A DNA stretch of 64,000 nucleotides from Streptomyces sp. GS7 (GTDB lineage Bacteria; Actinomycetota; Actinomycetes; Streptomycetales; Streptomycetaceae). This document shows, piece by piece, positions 47,167 through 57,439 of the stretch; positions within the stretch are counted from its first letter, which is position 1, and each line of letters begins with the position of its first letter. The stretch covers positions 2,163,501 to 2,227,500 of the forward strand of contig NZ_CP047146.1 in NCBI RefSeq assembly GCF_009834125.1. The letters run 5' to 3'. The translations under genes were made by a program, and so were the position numbers. Under the pieces are notes generated by a model. It had not been told where the DNA came from. It saw nothing but the letters and a program-made list of their open reading frames with translations, and did not search any database.

Positions 47167-48408
47167 GTGAGCGAGCAGAGCAAGTCTCCCCAGGCCCCTG
47201 ACCGCACGCCGCGCGTGGTGATCGCCGGTGCGGGAATCGCGGGTGTGCAGACCGCCGTAGCCCTGCGCGAACAAGGCTGGCGCGGCGCGATCACGCTCCT
47301 CGGCGACGAGCCCCACCAGCCCTACGACCGTCCGCCGCTGTCCAAGGCGGTGCTCCTCGGCAAGGCCGACGGCTCCGCCTTCGACGTCGACTTCGCCGCC
47401 CTCGGCATCGACCTCCACCTCAGCAGCCCGGTCCGCGCGCTGCGCCCGGACGCCCACGAGGTCGACACCGCCGAGGGGCCGGTCCCGTACGACTACGCGG
47501 TGATCGCGACCGGCGCCGAGCCGATCACGCTGCCCGGCAGCGAGGGCCTGCCCGGCGTCCACCTGCTGCGCACCCTGGACGACGCCGAGCGGCTGCGGCC
47601 GGTGCTCGCCGCCCAGCACCGGATCGTGGTCGTCGGGGCGGGCTGGATCGGCGCCGAGTTCGCCACCGCGGCCCGTGAGGCGGGCTGCGAGGTCACCGTC
47701 GTCGAGGCCGCCGACCGCCCGCTGGCGGGCGCGCTGCCCGCCGAGGTCGCCGCGTACATGACCGACTGGTACGCGGACGCCGGGGCCGAGCTGCGCACCG
47801 GCGCGCGGGTCGCGTCCGTCGCCCCCGGCGAGGTGGCCCTTGAGGACGGCACGGTGCTGCCCGCCGACGCCGTCGTCATCGGGATCGGCGCCCGCCCCGC
47901 CACCGCCTGGCTGGCCGGTTCCGGCGTCGCCCTGTCGCCCGCGGACGGCTCCGTCCTCGCCGACGAGCAGCTGCGCACCTCCGTCCCCGACGTGTACGCG
48001 GTCGGCGACTGCGCCTCCTTCCCGTCGGCCCGCTACGGCACCCGGCTGCTGGTCCACCACTGGGACAACGCCCTCCAGGGGCCCCGCACGGTCGCCGAGA
48101 ACATCGCCCTGGGAGAGGCGGAGGGCGTGGTCTACGACCCGGTCCCGTACTTCTGGTCCGAGCAGTTCGGGCGGTTCGTGCAGTACGCGGGCCACCACGT
48201 GGACGCTGACGAGCTGGTGTGGCGCGGCGATCCGGCCGGCGCCGCCTGGTCGGTGATCTGGTTGCGGGGCGGGCGGCTGGTGGCGTTGCTGGCCGTCGGC
48301 CGCCCGCGGGACCTGGCCCAGGGGCGCAAGCTCATCGAGCGGGGCGCGGTGCTCGACCGGGAGCGGGCGGCGGACGCGTCCGTACCCCTCAAGTCAGCGG
48401 TGCGGTAG
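47167..48408 (+). CDS. FAD-dependent NAD(P)H:ferredoxin-reductase-like oxidoreductase
   Basis: 413 residues. Two dinucleotide folds, VVIAGAGIAGVQTAVAL for FAD and VVVGAGWIGAEFA for NAD(P)H, plus VYAVGDCASF and a C-terminal reductase domain. These are the BenD/rhodocoxin reductase type, which feed electrons to a [2Fe-2S] ferredoxin. GTG start, monocistronic, with thi genes on the opposite strand. Partner not known; bfd (39.2 kb) is a possible but untested candidate. Confidence 0.88.
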   Translation: MSEQSKSPQAPDRTPRVVIAGAGIAGVQTAVALREQGWRGAITLLGDEPHQPYDRPPLSKAVLLGKADGSAFDVDFAALGIDLHLSSPVRALRPDAHEVDTAEGPVPYDYAVIATGAEPITLPGSEGLPGVHLLRTLDDAERLRPVLAAQHRIVVVGAGWIGAEFATAAREAGCEVTVVEAADRPLAGALPAEVAAYMTDWYADAGAELRTGARVASVAPGEVALEDGTVLPADAVVIGIGARPATAWLAGSGVALSPADGSVLADEQLRTSVPDVYAVGDCASFPSARYGTRLLVHHWDNALQGPRTVAENIALGEAEGVVYDPVPYFWSEQFGRFVQYAGHHVDADELVWRGDPAGAAWSVIWLRGGRLVALLAVGRPRDLAQGRKLIERGAVLDRERAADASVPLKSAVR

Positions 48409-48535
48409 GGCCCGTCCGTCCGCCTCTGACCGGTCGGGCAGGTCCCGGGCCGGCCGGTCACCCGCCGGTGTGCCCCGGGCCCCTGATGGCGAGGCCCGGC
48501 TACCGGCTGTCAGTGGGAGGTGGCACGCTTGTCCT

Positions 48536-48901
48536 GTGACCGAGATTGACGCAAACATCGATGGACTCGTCCCCGCCTGGCTCACCCTCCCCGACATCGC
48601 CGAAGAGCTCGGCGTCGAGGTGACCCGCGTCCGGCAGCTGGTCAAGGAGGGCCAGCTGATCGCGGTGCGCCGTGGCGAGAACAGGGTGCTACAGGTGCCC
48701 GCCGAATTCATCAAGGACGGCAAGGTCGTCAAGGGGCTCGTCGGGACGCTGACGCTGCTCCGGGACGACGGCTTCGCCGACGACGAGATGCTGGAGTGGC
48801 TCTTCACCGCCGATGACACCCTGCCGGGCACCCCGGCGCAGGCGCTGCGCGAGAATCGCGGCACGGAGGTGAAGCGCCGGGCACAGGCGCTCGCCGTCTG
48901 A
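48536..48901 (+). CDS. Rv2175c-family DNA-binding protein
   Basis: 121 residues. A winged/MerR-like helix-turn-helix ([20 protein letters not shown]) and a C-terminal helical domain match the Rv2175c family. GTG start at 48536. In M. tuberculosis Rv2175c is a DNA-binding protein phosphorylated by the neighbouring PknL. Here the PASTA kinase is 4.6 kb away, so a similar pair is possible. Confidence 0.85.
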   Translation: MTEIDANIDGLVPAWLTLPDIAEELGVEVTRVRQLVKEGQLIAVRRGENRVLQVPAEFIKDGKVVKGLVGTLTLLRDDGFADDEMLEWLFTADDTLPGTPAQALRENRGTEVKRRAQALAV

Positions 48902-49005
48902 CGCGCACCGCGCGCCTCAGGCAACCGCACCAGCCAACCGCATCCGAGCGGCGTACGGGCCGGGCTCCGGCCCGTACGCCGCCGACCAGGGGAGAAAGCC
49001 GCCCG

Positions 49006-49656
49006 ATGACCACCGCACGACAGGCCCTGTCCGACGCCCGGCTGTATCTGTGCACGGACGCGCGCACCCGCCAGGGCGACCTCCCGCAGTTCCTGGACGC
49101 GGTGCTGGCCTCGGGGGTGGACATCGTCCAGCTGCGCGACAAGGGCATGGAGGCCGGCGAGGAGCTGCGCCACCTGGAGGTCTTCGCGGACGCCTGCCGG
49201 CGGCACGGCAAGCTGCTGGCGGTCAACGACCGCGCGGACGTCGCCCATGCCGCGGGCGCCGACGTGCTGCACCTGGGACAGGGCGACCTCCCGGTCCCGG
49301 CCGCCCGCGCGATCCTCGGCCAGGACGTCCTCATAGGCCGCTCCACGCACGCCGAGGCCGAGGTGGACGCCGCGCTCGCGGAGCCCGGCGTGGACTACTT
49401 CTGCACCGGCCCCTGCTGGCCGACGCCGACCAAGCCCGGACGGCACGCCCCCGGCCTGGACCTGGTCCGGTACGCCGCCGCGCGCGCACCCGAGCGCCCC
49501 TGGTTCGCGATCGGCGGGATCGACGCCGGCAATCTCGACGAGGTGCTGGCGGCCGGCGCCCGACGGGTGGTCGTGGTCCGTGCCGTCACGGAGGCGGACG
49601 ACCCGGGCGCCGCCGCGGCGGGCCTGGCCAAGCGGATCCGCACCTGGGGCGAGTGA
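49006..49656 (+). CDS. thiE: Thiamine-phosphate synthase
   Basis: 216 residues. Joins HMP-PP and thiazole phosphate. [35 protein letters not shown] and [10 protein letters not shown] fit ThiE. ATG at 49006. No thi-box is visible in its 104-bp leader, unlike the thiO operon, so control may differ. It is about 2.1 kb from the riboswitch on the opposite strand. Confidence 0.93.
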   Translation: MTTARQALSDARLYLCTDARTRQGDLPQFLDAVLASGVDIVQLRDKGMEAGEELRHLEVFADACRRHGKLLAVNDRADVAHAAGADVLHLGQGDLPVPAARAILGQDVLIGRSTHAEAEVDAALAEPGVDYFCTGPCWPTPTKPGRHAPGLDLVRYAAARAPERPWFAIGGIDAGNLDEVLAAGARRVVVVRAVTEADDPGAAAAGLAKRIRTWGE

Positions 49657-49691
49657 CCCGAGCCACCGGGGGCCATCGGGTTGCCGCGGGA

Positions 49692-49708
49692 TGTCCACGT
49701 AGTGGACA
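49692..49708 (+). promoter_or_regulatory. Candidate operator upstream of metF
   Basis: Perfect palindrome TGTCCAC-gta-GTGGACA, 70 bp before metF and just upstream of a possible promoter. The regulator is unknown. Confidence 0.55.
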
Positions 49709-49778
49709 GCAACCGGACGAACCCGGCATTACGTCGATGGCGGTTGGTGTCCGTCCGGGGTGTGGTTAACCTGCCGGT

Positions 49779-50696
49779 ATGGCCCTAGGAACAGCTTCCA
49801 CCAGGACTGATCACGCCCGGACCGTGCGCGAACTGCTCGCTTCCGGCAAGCGGTCTTATTCGTTCGAGTTCGCCGCACCGAAGACGGAGAAGGGCGAGCG
49901 GACCCTGTGGAACGCCATTCGCCGGATCGAGGCCGTCGCCCCGACCTTCGTGTCGGTGACGTACGGCGCCGGCGGCACCTCCCGTGACGGCACGGTGCGC
50001 GCCACCGAGCGCATCGCCACCGACACCACCCTCACCCCGGTCGCCCATCTGACCGCGGTGAACCACTCCCTGGCCGATCTGCGCAACATCATCGGTCAGT
50101 ACGCCGACGCCGGGATCCGCAACATGCTCGCGCTGCGCGGCGATCCGCCCGGCGACCCCATGGGCGAGTGGATCAAGCACCCCGAGGGCGTCTCCTACGC
50201 CGCCGAACTGGTCCGGCTGATCAAGGAGTCCGGCGACTTCTGCGTCGGCGTGGCCGCCTTCCCCGAGATGCACCCGCGCTCGACGGACTGGGACACGGAC
50301 GTGGCGCACTTCGTCGCCAAGTGCCGCGCGGGCGCCGACTTCGCGATCACCCAGATGTTCTTCTACCCGGAGGACTACCTCCGGCTGCGCGACCGGGTCG
50401 GTGCCGCCGGTTGCTCGACGCCGATCATTCCGGAGATCATGCCGGTGACGAACGTGCGGCAGATCGAGCGGTTCGCGCAGCTCAGCAACGCCGCGTTCCC
50501 GCCCGAGCTCGCGGCGCGCATCCTCGCCGTCAAGGACGACCCGGCGGCGGTACGCTCCATTGGCATCGAGTACGCGACGGAACTGTGTGCGCGCTTGATG
50601 GCCGAGGACGTTCCCGGGTTGCACTTCATTACCCTGAACCACTCCACGGCGACCCTGGAAATCTACGAGAATCTGGGGCTGCACCAGCGGCCCTGA
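49779..50696 (+). CDS. metF: Methylenetetrahydrofolate reductase
   Basis: 305 residues. FAD-dependent TIM barrel that makes 5-methyl-THF for methionine. [52 protein letters not shown] and [13 protein letters not shown] are diagnostic. ATG start. Monocistronic behind a perfect palindrome. Rv2172c in the mycobacterial version of the locus has also been reported as an MTHFR. Confidence 0.95.
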   Translation: MALGTASTRTDHARTVRELLASGKRSYSFEFAAPKTEKGERTLWNAIRRIEAVAPTFVSVTYGAGGTSRDGTVRATERIATDTTLTPVAHLTAVNHSLADLRNIIGQYADAGIRNMLALRGDPPGDPMGEWIKHPEGVSYAAELVRLIKESGDFCVGVAAFPEMHPRSTDWDTDVAHFVAKCRAGADFAITQMFFYPEDYLRLRDRVGAAGCSTPIIPEIMPVTNVRQIERFAQLSNAAFPPELAARILAVKDDPAAVRSIGIEYATELCARLMAEDVPGLHFITLNHSTATLEIYENLGLHQRP

Positions 50697-50732
50697 CCAT
50701 GGTGGCCGGACTCCGGCGGAAGAGGGGCGCAT

Positions 50733-51926
<1,194 letters not shown>

Positions 51927-51955
51927 GCCGCCGGCCCCCCGGGGCCGCGGCGGCG

Positions 51956-53473
51956 TCAGGTCGAGCCGTGCCAGTCGTCGCCGTTCACGATCAGGCCGGC
52001 GACGATCGCGCCGGACATCCCGGCGTGCGCCGGCCCGCCGCCCGGGTGGGACCAGCCGCCGACCGCGTAGAGCCCCGGTATCGCGGTGCGGTTGCCGGGG
52101 CGCAGAAAGCGCCCCTCCCGCCCCGCCAGCGCCGGCCCCGGCACCAGCCCGCTCTCCGTCGGCGGCACGATCTCCCGCCACAGCACCCGCTCCCGCAGGC
52201 CCGGTACCGCGGCATCGGCGACGTCGGTCAGCCGGTCCGCCTCGTCCGCCAGTGCCTCACGGTCGTACCAGTCGACGGGGCCGTGCGGGGCGACCGTGGC
52301 GGTCAGGGTGACCGCCTCATGGCAGTCGTCGGGCCGGGTGGCGGGGTCGTCGGGGCGCAGCACCGTCACCGTCGGCCGGGCGCAGGGCTCCCGGAGGCCG
52401 TGGCCGTCGCCGAAGACGCCCGCCAGCTCGGCCGCGCGGTCCGGTGCGTGGACCACGGTCCGGTGGACGGCCTCCTGCGGGCGGGCGCCGCGCAGCGCCA
52501 GACAGACCGTCAGCCGCGCGGTGGCCCGGTCTCCCGGCCCCGGATCGGGGCGGACCGCGTCCGCGCCCCACGGTTCCCGCCCGGCACACAGCCCGGGGAG
52601 CTGCACGGGGTCGACGCCGGCGACCACGAACTCCGCCTCGGCCAGCCGCCCGTCGGCCAGTTCGACGCCCGCCGCCCGGCCGTCCTTCTCGACGATCCGG
52701 GTCACCTCGGCGCCGAAGGAGAACTCCACCTTGCGCGCCCGGCAGCGCTCGTACAGCGCGTCGGCCAGCGCCCGCATCCCGCCGCGGACGTACCAGCTGC
52801 CGAAGGTCTGCTCCATGTACGGCAGCACGGCCGCGCTCGCCGGGGCGTCGCGCGGGTCGAAGCCGTAGGCCAGCGCATGGCTCTCCAGCAGGGCGATCAG
52901 CCGCGGGTCGGCCAGCTCGCGCCGGGCGACCTCCGCGAGGGTGGCGGTGGTGGGGCCCTTGCCGCGCCCGAAAAGGCCGCGCCGGCGCACCGCCGGATAC
53001 GGGTCGCTCCCCAGGACCCGCCAGTCCGCCCACAGCGGCTCCTCCAGGAGCGGCCGGCGGGTGGCGTCCCACGCCTCGCGGGCGCGGCCCACCAGATCGC
53101 TCCAGCGCTCGCCGGCGCCGCCGCCCAGCGCCTCGTCCAGGGCCGCCAGGACCCCGGCGCGCGAGGCGTTCGGCAGCGCCACGGAGGTGCCGTCGGCGAA
53201 GACGTGCCGGCTCGCGGGGTCGACCTGGGTCAGCGCGACGCAGTTCTCCAGGGGCTCGCGTCCGGTCTTGAGGAACAGATCGCGGTAGACGGCCGGGAGA
53301 TGCAGCAGACCGGGCCCGGTGTCGAAGGCGAAGCCGTCCCGCTCGAACCGGCGCAGCGCGCCGCCGTACGTCGCGTCGCGCTCGAACACCGCCACCCGGT
53401 GGCCCGCGACGGCCAGCCGGGCGGCGGCCGCCATCGCGCCCATCCCGGCGCCGATCACCGCAATCCCTGCCAT
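51956..53473 (-). CDS. FAD-dependent phytoene-desaturase-like oxidoreductase
   Basis: 505 residues. GAGMGAMAAAARLAVAGHRVAVFERD is the FAD site and the C-terminal GLYAVGGWSHPGGGPAHAGMSG motif fits CrtI/amine-oxidase-like enzymes. The ATG at 53473 is preferred; TTG at 53503 is possible. No carotenoid neighbours are visible in the window, so the substrate could be another polyene or lipid. Stop lies 30 bp from the convergent membrane gene. Confidence 0.8.
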   Translation of the reverse strand: MAGIAVIGAGMGAMAAAARLAVAGHRVAVFERDATYGGALRRFERDGFAFDTGPGLLHLPAVYRDLFLKTGREPLENCVALTQVDPASRHVFADGTSVALPNASRAGVLAALDEALGGGAGERWSDLVGRAREAWDATRRPLLEEPLWADWRVLGSDPYPAVRRRGLFGRGKGPTTATLAEVARRELADPRLIALLESHALAYGFDPRDAPASAAVLPYMEQTFGSWYVRGGMRALADALYERCRARKVEFSFGAEVTRIVEKDGRAAGVELADGRLAEAEFVVAGVDPVQLPGLCAGREPWGADAVRPDPGPGDRATARLTVCLALRGARPQEAVHRTVVHAPDRAAELAGVFGDGHGLREPCARPTVTVLRPDDPATRPDDCHEAVTLTATVAPHGPVDWYDREALADEADRLTDVADAAVPGLRERVLWREIVPPTESGLVPGPALAGREGRFLRPGNRTAIPGLYAVGGWSHPGGGPAHAGMSGAIVAGLIVNGDDWHGST

Positions 53474-53539
53474 GCCCGCGACTTTATCCGGCGGTACTGA
53501 CAACGCCCGCCGCGGCCGCCCGCGCGGGCCAGCGGCGGG

Positions 53540-54166
53540 TCAGCCCGCGGGCGGCACCGCGTCGCCGGCCGGGGCCGCGGCCGTCCGCCGCTCCTCGCGG
53601 CGCTGCCGCCGGCGCCGCAGATGGCGGCGGATCCGCGACCACAGGAGGACCACCACCGTGATGCCCGCGGCCAGCAGCAGCGCCGCGACGACCGCCGCGA
53701 TCACCGGGTGGAAGACGGCGAAGACGATGATCCCCGCGGCGCCCAGGTCCTCCAGCAGGCTCAGCACGATGTTGCTGGCGGGCTCCGGCGAGGTGTTGAC
53801 CGCGATCCGGGTGCCCGCCTTGACCAGATGGCTCAGCAGCGCCGTGGAGCCGCCCACGGCGCCCGCCGCGAGTTCCGGCAGCGACCCGTTGTGCCCGGCC
53901 AGCAGCGCCGCCACCACACCGCCCGCGATCGGCCGGATCACCGTGTGCACGGCGTCCCAGACCGAGTCCACGTACGGGATCTTGTCGGCGACCGCCTCGC
54001 ACACGAAGAGCACCGCCGCGACGATCAGGACATCCGGGCGCTGCAGGGCGGCGGGCACCTCGTCGGTGACGCCGGTGGCGCCGAGCAGGCCGAGGAGCAG
54101 GACGACGGCGTAGGCGTTGATCCCGCTCGCCCAGCCGCTGGTGAAGACCAAGGGAAGTACGGACAC
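53540..54166 (-). CDS. DUF4126 membrane protein
   Basis: 208 residues with about five to six membrane helices (SVLPLVFTSGWASGINAYAV at the start) and a basic Arg-rich tail. GTG start. A MacR-box-like site lies 64 bp upstream, so this may be a member of the MacRS regulon of membrane proteins. The function of DUF4126 proteins is unknown. Confidence 0.8.
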   Translation of the reverse strand: MSVLPLVFTSGWASGINAYAVVLLLGLLGATGVTDEVPAALQRPDVLIVAAVLFVCEAVADKIPYVDSVWDAVHTVIRPIAGGVVAALLAGHNGSLPELAAGAVGGSTALLSHLVKAGTRIAVNTSPEPASNIVLSLLEDLGAAGIIVFAVFHPVIAAVVAALLLAAGITVVVLLWSRIRRHLRRRRQRREERRTAAAPAGDAVPPAG

Positions 54167-54229
54167 GCAGGAGATCGTAGGCGGTCGCCGGGGCCGGGCG
54201 CTCGGCCGCTGAGGCCCGGTGCTCAGCTT

Positions 54230-54245
54230 TGAGTATCCGTACTCA
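54230..54245. promoter_or_regulatory. MacR-box-like inverted repeat
   Basis: TGAGTATCCGTACTCA matches TGAGTAC-nn-GTACTCA at 13 of 14 defined positions (one T for C). It is 64 bp upstream of the DUF4126 start, and a half-site TGAGTAGGTAC lies just to its right. Confidence 0.6.
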
Positions 54246-54412
54246 GACGCCGAGATGAGTAGGTACGCGGATGGGCCGGAACCCCCCTGGAAGGAAAAGT
54301 AGGGGCCACGGACGGGAAGCGGCGCCGCACCGCCGACACGGGGCGGCGGAGCGGCGCGGCTCCCGGACGTGACGGGGGATGTACGGGGGAGTACGGGGGA
54401 AACACGGGGGCA

Positions 54413-54462
54413 GCGCTGCCCTGGTCGGATCGACGGGGGAACGATCCGTGCCAGGGCAGCGC
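54413..54462 (-). terminator. Terminator after the TetR gene
   Basis: A 12-bp stem GCGCTGCCCTGG/CCAGGGCAGCGC (54413-54424 with 54451-54462) encloses a second 7-bp stem CGGATCG/CGATCCG. Preceded on the plus strand by three GTACGGGGGA-like direct repeats. The 340-bp gap holds nothing else clear besides the MacR-like site. Confidence 0.7.
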
Positions 54463-54506
54463 ACCTGTGTGTACGGGGCGGCCGCGTTCCGCCGGCCGCC
54501 CGCCTC

Positions 54507-55121
54507 TCAGTCGGAGTGGCCGGTGACCCGCCCCTGGAGGAGCCGCGACAGCGCCGCGTGCACCTCGTCGATCGAGCGGTCCGGCTGGTAGGACTGCCAG
54601 TCCAGGGCGGCGACCAGCACCATCCCGAACAGCGCCGAGGCGGTCAGCGGGATGTCGATCTCCTCGCTCAGCTCCTCTCCGGCCACGGCGTCCCGCAGGA
54701 CGTCCTCCACCACCGTGATGGCCCGCTGGCGCACCACCATCAGCGTGGACTGCCAGGCGCGGTTGGTGCGCCACAGTTCGGCGACGTAGAGCTGGGTGAG
54801 CGCCGGGTAGCGGGAGATGAAGTCCAGACCCGCCCGGATCATGGCGTCCAGCGCGTCGATCCGGGTGCCGCCCCGGTCGGCGACCTCGTCGGCGGCGGCC
54901 TGCAGAGAGGTCGCCAGCAGCTCGATGCCGTGCCGCAGCAACTCCTCGAAGAGAACGTTCTTGCTCGCGAAGTTGTAGTAGACGGTGCCCTTCGCGACGC
55001 CCGCCCGCTCGGCGATCTCGTCCACCGTGGTGGAGGAGAAGCCCTGTTCGGCGATGAGCGTGACCGCGGCTTCGAAGAGTTTGCGCCGAGTGGCGTCGCG
55101 GCGTGTGTTGGAGCTGTCCAT
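54507..55121 (-). CDS. TetR-family transcriptional regulator
   Basis: 204 residues. N-terminal TetR helix-turn-helix (FSSTTVDEIAERAGVAKGTV, YYNFASKN) and an all-helical ligand domain. ATG at 55121, with no good ribosome site. It follows the ABC/YhgE genes on the same strand and a 22-bp palindrome lies in front of them, so it probably represses that unit and itself. The ligand is unknown. Confidence 0.9.
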   Translation of the reverse strand: MDSSNTRRDATRRKLFEAAVTLIAEQGFSSTTVDEIAERAGVAKGTVYYNFASKNVLFEELLRHGIELLATSLQAAADEVADRGGTRIDALDAMIRAGLDFISRYPALTQLYVAELWRTNRAWQSTLMVVRQRAITVVEDVLRDAVAGEELSEEIDIPLTASALFGMVLVAALDWQSYQPDRSIDEVHAALSRLLQGRVTGHSD

Positions 55122-55192
55122 GGAGGCGATTGTGCCGGTCGCGACGGATCGATGCGCAGCCCGCCGGGTGTCGGGCAGGGCTCCTGCGGGAT

Positions 55193-55222
55193 GGGGGTAC
55201 CTCCCAGCGGCAGCTGGGGGAG
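55193..55222. repeat. Small palindromic repeat (copy 2)
   Basis: GGGGGTACCTCCCAGC-GGCA-GCTGGGGGAG, the same layout as 11652-11687. It lies between the YhgE and TetR genes. Confidence 0.6.
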
Positions 55223-55231
55223 AGTGGGCGT

Positions 55232-57439
55232 TCACAGGCTCAGCTCCGGGTGCAGGTCCTTCATGCGCACGACCTGGCGGCCCCGTGCCGCCAGAGAGGT
55301 CAGCGCGAGCGCCCCGAGGGTGAACGCCGGCAGCACCGCACTGCCCTGCCATACGGGCGCGAGGTCGCCGCCCGTGATGAGCCGCCGCAGCCCGGCCACG
55401 ATGTAACTCATCGGCAGGTAGGGGTGGATGGCCCCGAAGAAGCCCGGGCTGGTCTGCACCGGATAGGTGCCGCCCGCCGACGTCAACTGGAGCATCAGCA
55501 GCGCCAGGACGAGGATCCGCCCGGCCGGCCCGAACTTCGCGTTCAGCCACTGCACGATGGCCGAGAAGCACGCCGTGACCAGCACCAGGAAGCCGATCGT
55601 GCCGGCCGCCCTGACCATCTCCAGGCCGAGCGCGAAGTGCAGGACGGACATCAGCGCCGCGGTCTGGAGCACCCCGATGCCGAACACCGGCAGCCATCCG
55701 GACAGCGCCACCCGCCACGGGGACGCGCCCATCGCCAGCGCCCTCCGGTTGAGCGGCGCGATCAGCATGTACGCCACCATCGCGCCGACCCACAGGGACA
55801 GCGGGATGAAGTACGGGGCGAACCCCGTGCCGTAGTTGGGCGCCTTGTGGGCGGCGTCGGACGCCAGCTGGACCGGGTCGGACATCACCAGGGTGCGCGC
55901 GTCGCGGTCCTTCTTCCCGTAGTCGGGGATCTGCCGCGCCCCGTCGTGCAGCCCGCCGGCCAGTTCGGCCGAGCCGTCCGAGAGCTTGAACATCCCGCCG
56001 TCCAGCGTCCGCGCGCCGTCCTTGAGCCTGCCGACGCCGGAGTCCAGGTCGCTCATACCGGACGCGGCGCGCCCGGTCCCGTCGTGCAGCTGCTGGGCGC
56101 CGTCGTTGAGCCGGCCCGCGCCGGCGGCCAACTGGGCGTTGCCCGCGGCCAGTTTGCGGGCGCCCGCGGAGACCTGGTGGGCGCCGTCGTTGAGGTCGTT
56201 GATCTTCTGGACCGCGGCGTCCATGTCGGCGCCGAGGGTCGGTCCGTGCTGCGCCAGTTCGGCGGCCAGGGAGTGCAGGGTGGCCAGGTCGCGGCCCAGC
56301 TGGTCGAGGTTCTGCTGGTCGTGGACGTAGCCGCTGACCTCCTCGGCGGTGTCCGCCGCGGTGGCCGCCTGGTCCTTGATCTGCTTCAGCTCGGCGCAGG
56401 AGGTGTCCAGGGTGATGACGCCGTCGCAGCGCAGCCGGTAGTACGTGTCCAGGTGGTCGGCGATCCCCCGGGAGAGCTTCGCCCCCGTGGCGGCCGCGGC
56501 GGGCAGCTTGTCCAGGTGGTCGCGGACCGCCTGCGAGCCGTCGGCCACCAGCTGCGCCGCCTCGCCGATCTCCTTGCCGTGCGCCCGGATGAACGGCCCG
56601 ACCCTGCCGACGAGCCCGTTGACCGTGTCGGCCAGCTGCTGGGTCCCGTCGGCCACCTGCCCGGCCCCGTCGGCCAGTTGGCGCGATCCGTCGGCGGCCG
56701 TACCGGCCCCCTTGGCGAGGTCGGTGCTGCCCTGGGTGAGCCGTCCGGCGCCGGCGTCCAGGTCGCCCAGGCCGCCGACCAGTCTGCCGCTGCCGTTCTT
56801 CGCGGTGCCCAGGCCGTCGGCCAGCCTGCCGGCGCCCTCCTTGGCCTGGCCGATGCCGTTCTTGAGCCGGTCGGCGCCGTCGGCGGCCTGTTCGGTCTTG
56901 CCGTGCAGGGTCGAGAACGAGACGAAGATCTTGTCCAGGAAGGTGCGCGAGGACTTCTCCGAGGCCGCCGAGCGGACCTCGGAGAACACCGTCCGGGAGA
57001 TCTGCCCCACGATGTAGTTGTTCGCGTCGTTGGTGCGGACCTTGAGCAGGCCGGTCTCCGGGTGACTCCCCGAACTGGAGGCGATCTTCCGGCTGAAGTC
57101 CTGCGGGATGGACAGCGAGAGGAAGTACGAGCCGTTCTCGACGCCCCGGGCGGCCTCCTTGGCATCCACGTGGCGCCAGTCGAAGGTGTGGCTGTCGCGC
57201 AGCCCGTCGACGATGCCGTCGCCCGCCGAGATCCGCTTCCCGCCGACCTCGGCGCCCTTGTCCTCGTTGACCAGCGCGACCGGGATCCTGTCCAGCCGGC
57301 CGTAGGGGTCCCAGAAGGACCACAGGTACAGCGCGCCGTAGAGGAGCGGCAGCAGCAGGAGGGCGGCGAGCGCGGCGCGCGGCAGCTTCCCCCTCCCGAA
57401 CCGCTTCAGCTCAAGCGCGGCCAGCTTCGGCGAGCGCAT
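55232..57439 (-). CDS. YhgE/Pip-type ABC-2 membrane protein
   Basis: 735 residues. One N-terminal helix (about 20-40), a long extracellular helical stalk (about 60-520) made of repeated heptad-like DGAxxLxxG units, and five to six C-terminal helices of the ABC-2 type. YhgE/Pip proteins act as drug exporter permeases or phage receptors. Its ATG overlaps the ABC-ATPase end by 29 bp, so they are coupled. Likely partner of the ATPase. Confidence 0.85.
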   Translation of the reverse strand: MRSPKLAALELKRFGRGKLPRAALAALLLLPLLYGALYLWSFWDPYGRLDRIPVALVNEDKGAEVGGKRISAGDGIVDGLRDSHTFDWRHVDAKEAARGVENGSYFLSLSIPQDFSRKIASSSGSHPETGLLKVRTNDANNYIVGQISRTVFSEVRSAASEKSSRTFLDKIFVSFSTLHGKTEQAADGADRLKNGIGQAKEGAGRLADGLGTAKNGSGRLVGGLGDLDAGAGRLTQGSTDLAKGAGTAADGSRQLADGAGQVADGTQQLADTVNGLVGRVGPFIRAHGKEIGEAAQLVADGSQAVRDHLDKLPAAAATGAKLSRGIADHLDTYYRLRCDGVITLDTSCAELKQIKDQAATAADTAEEVSGYVHDQQNLDQLGRDLATLHSLAAELAQHGPTLGADMDAAVQKINDLNDGAHQVSAGARKLAAGNAQLAAGAGRLNDGAQQLHDGTGRAASGMSDLDSGVGRLKDGARTLDGGMFKLSDGSAELAGGLHDGARQIPDYGKKDRDARTLVMSDPVQLASDAAHKAPNYGTGFAPYFIPLSLWVGAMVAYMLIAPLNRRALAMGASPWRVALSGWLPVFGIGVLQTAALMSVLHFALGLEMVRAAGTIGFLVLVTACFSAIVQWLNAKFGPAGRILVLALLMLQLTSAGGTYPVQTSPGFFGAIHPYLPMSYIVAGLRRLITGGDLAPVWQGSAVLPAFTLGALALTSLAARGRQVVRMKDLHPELSL

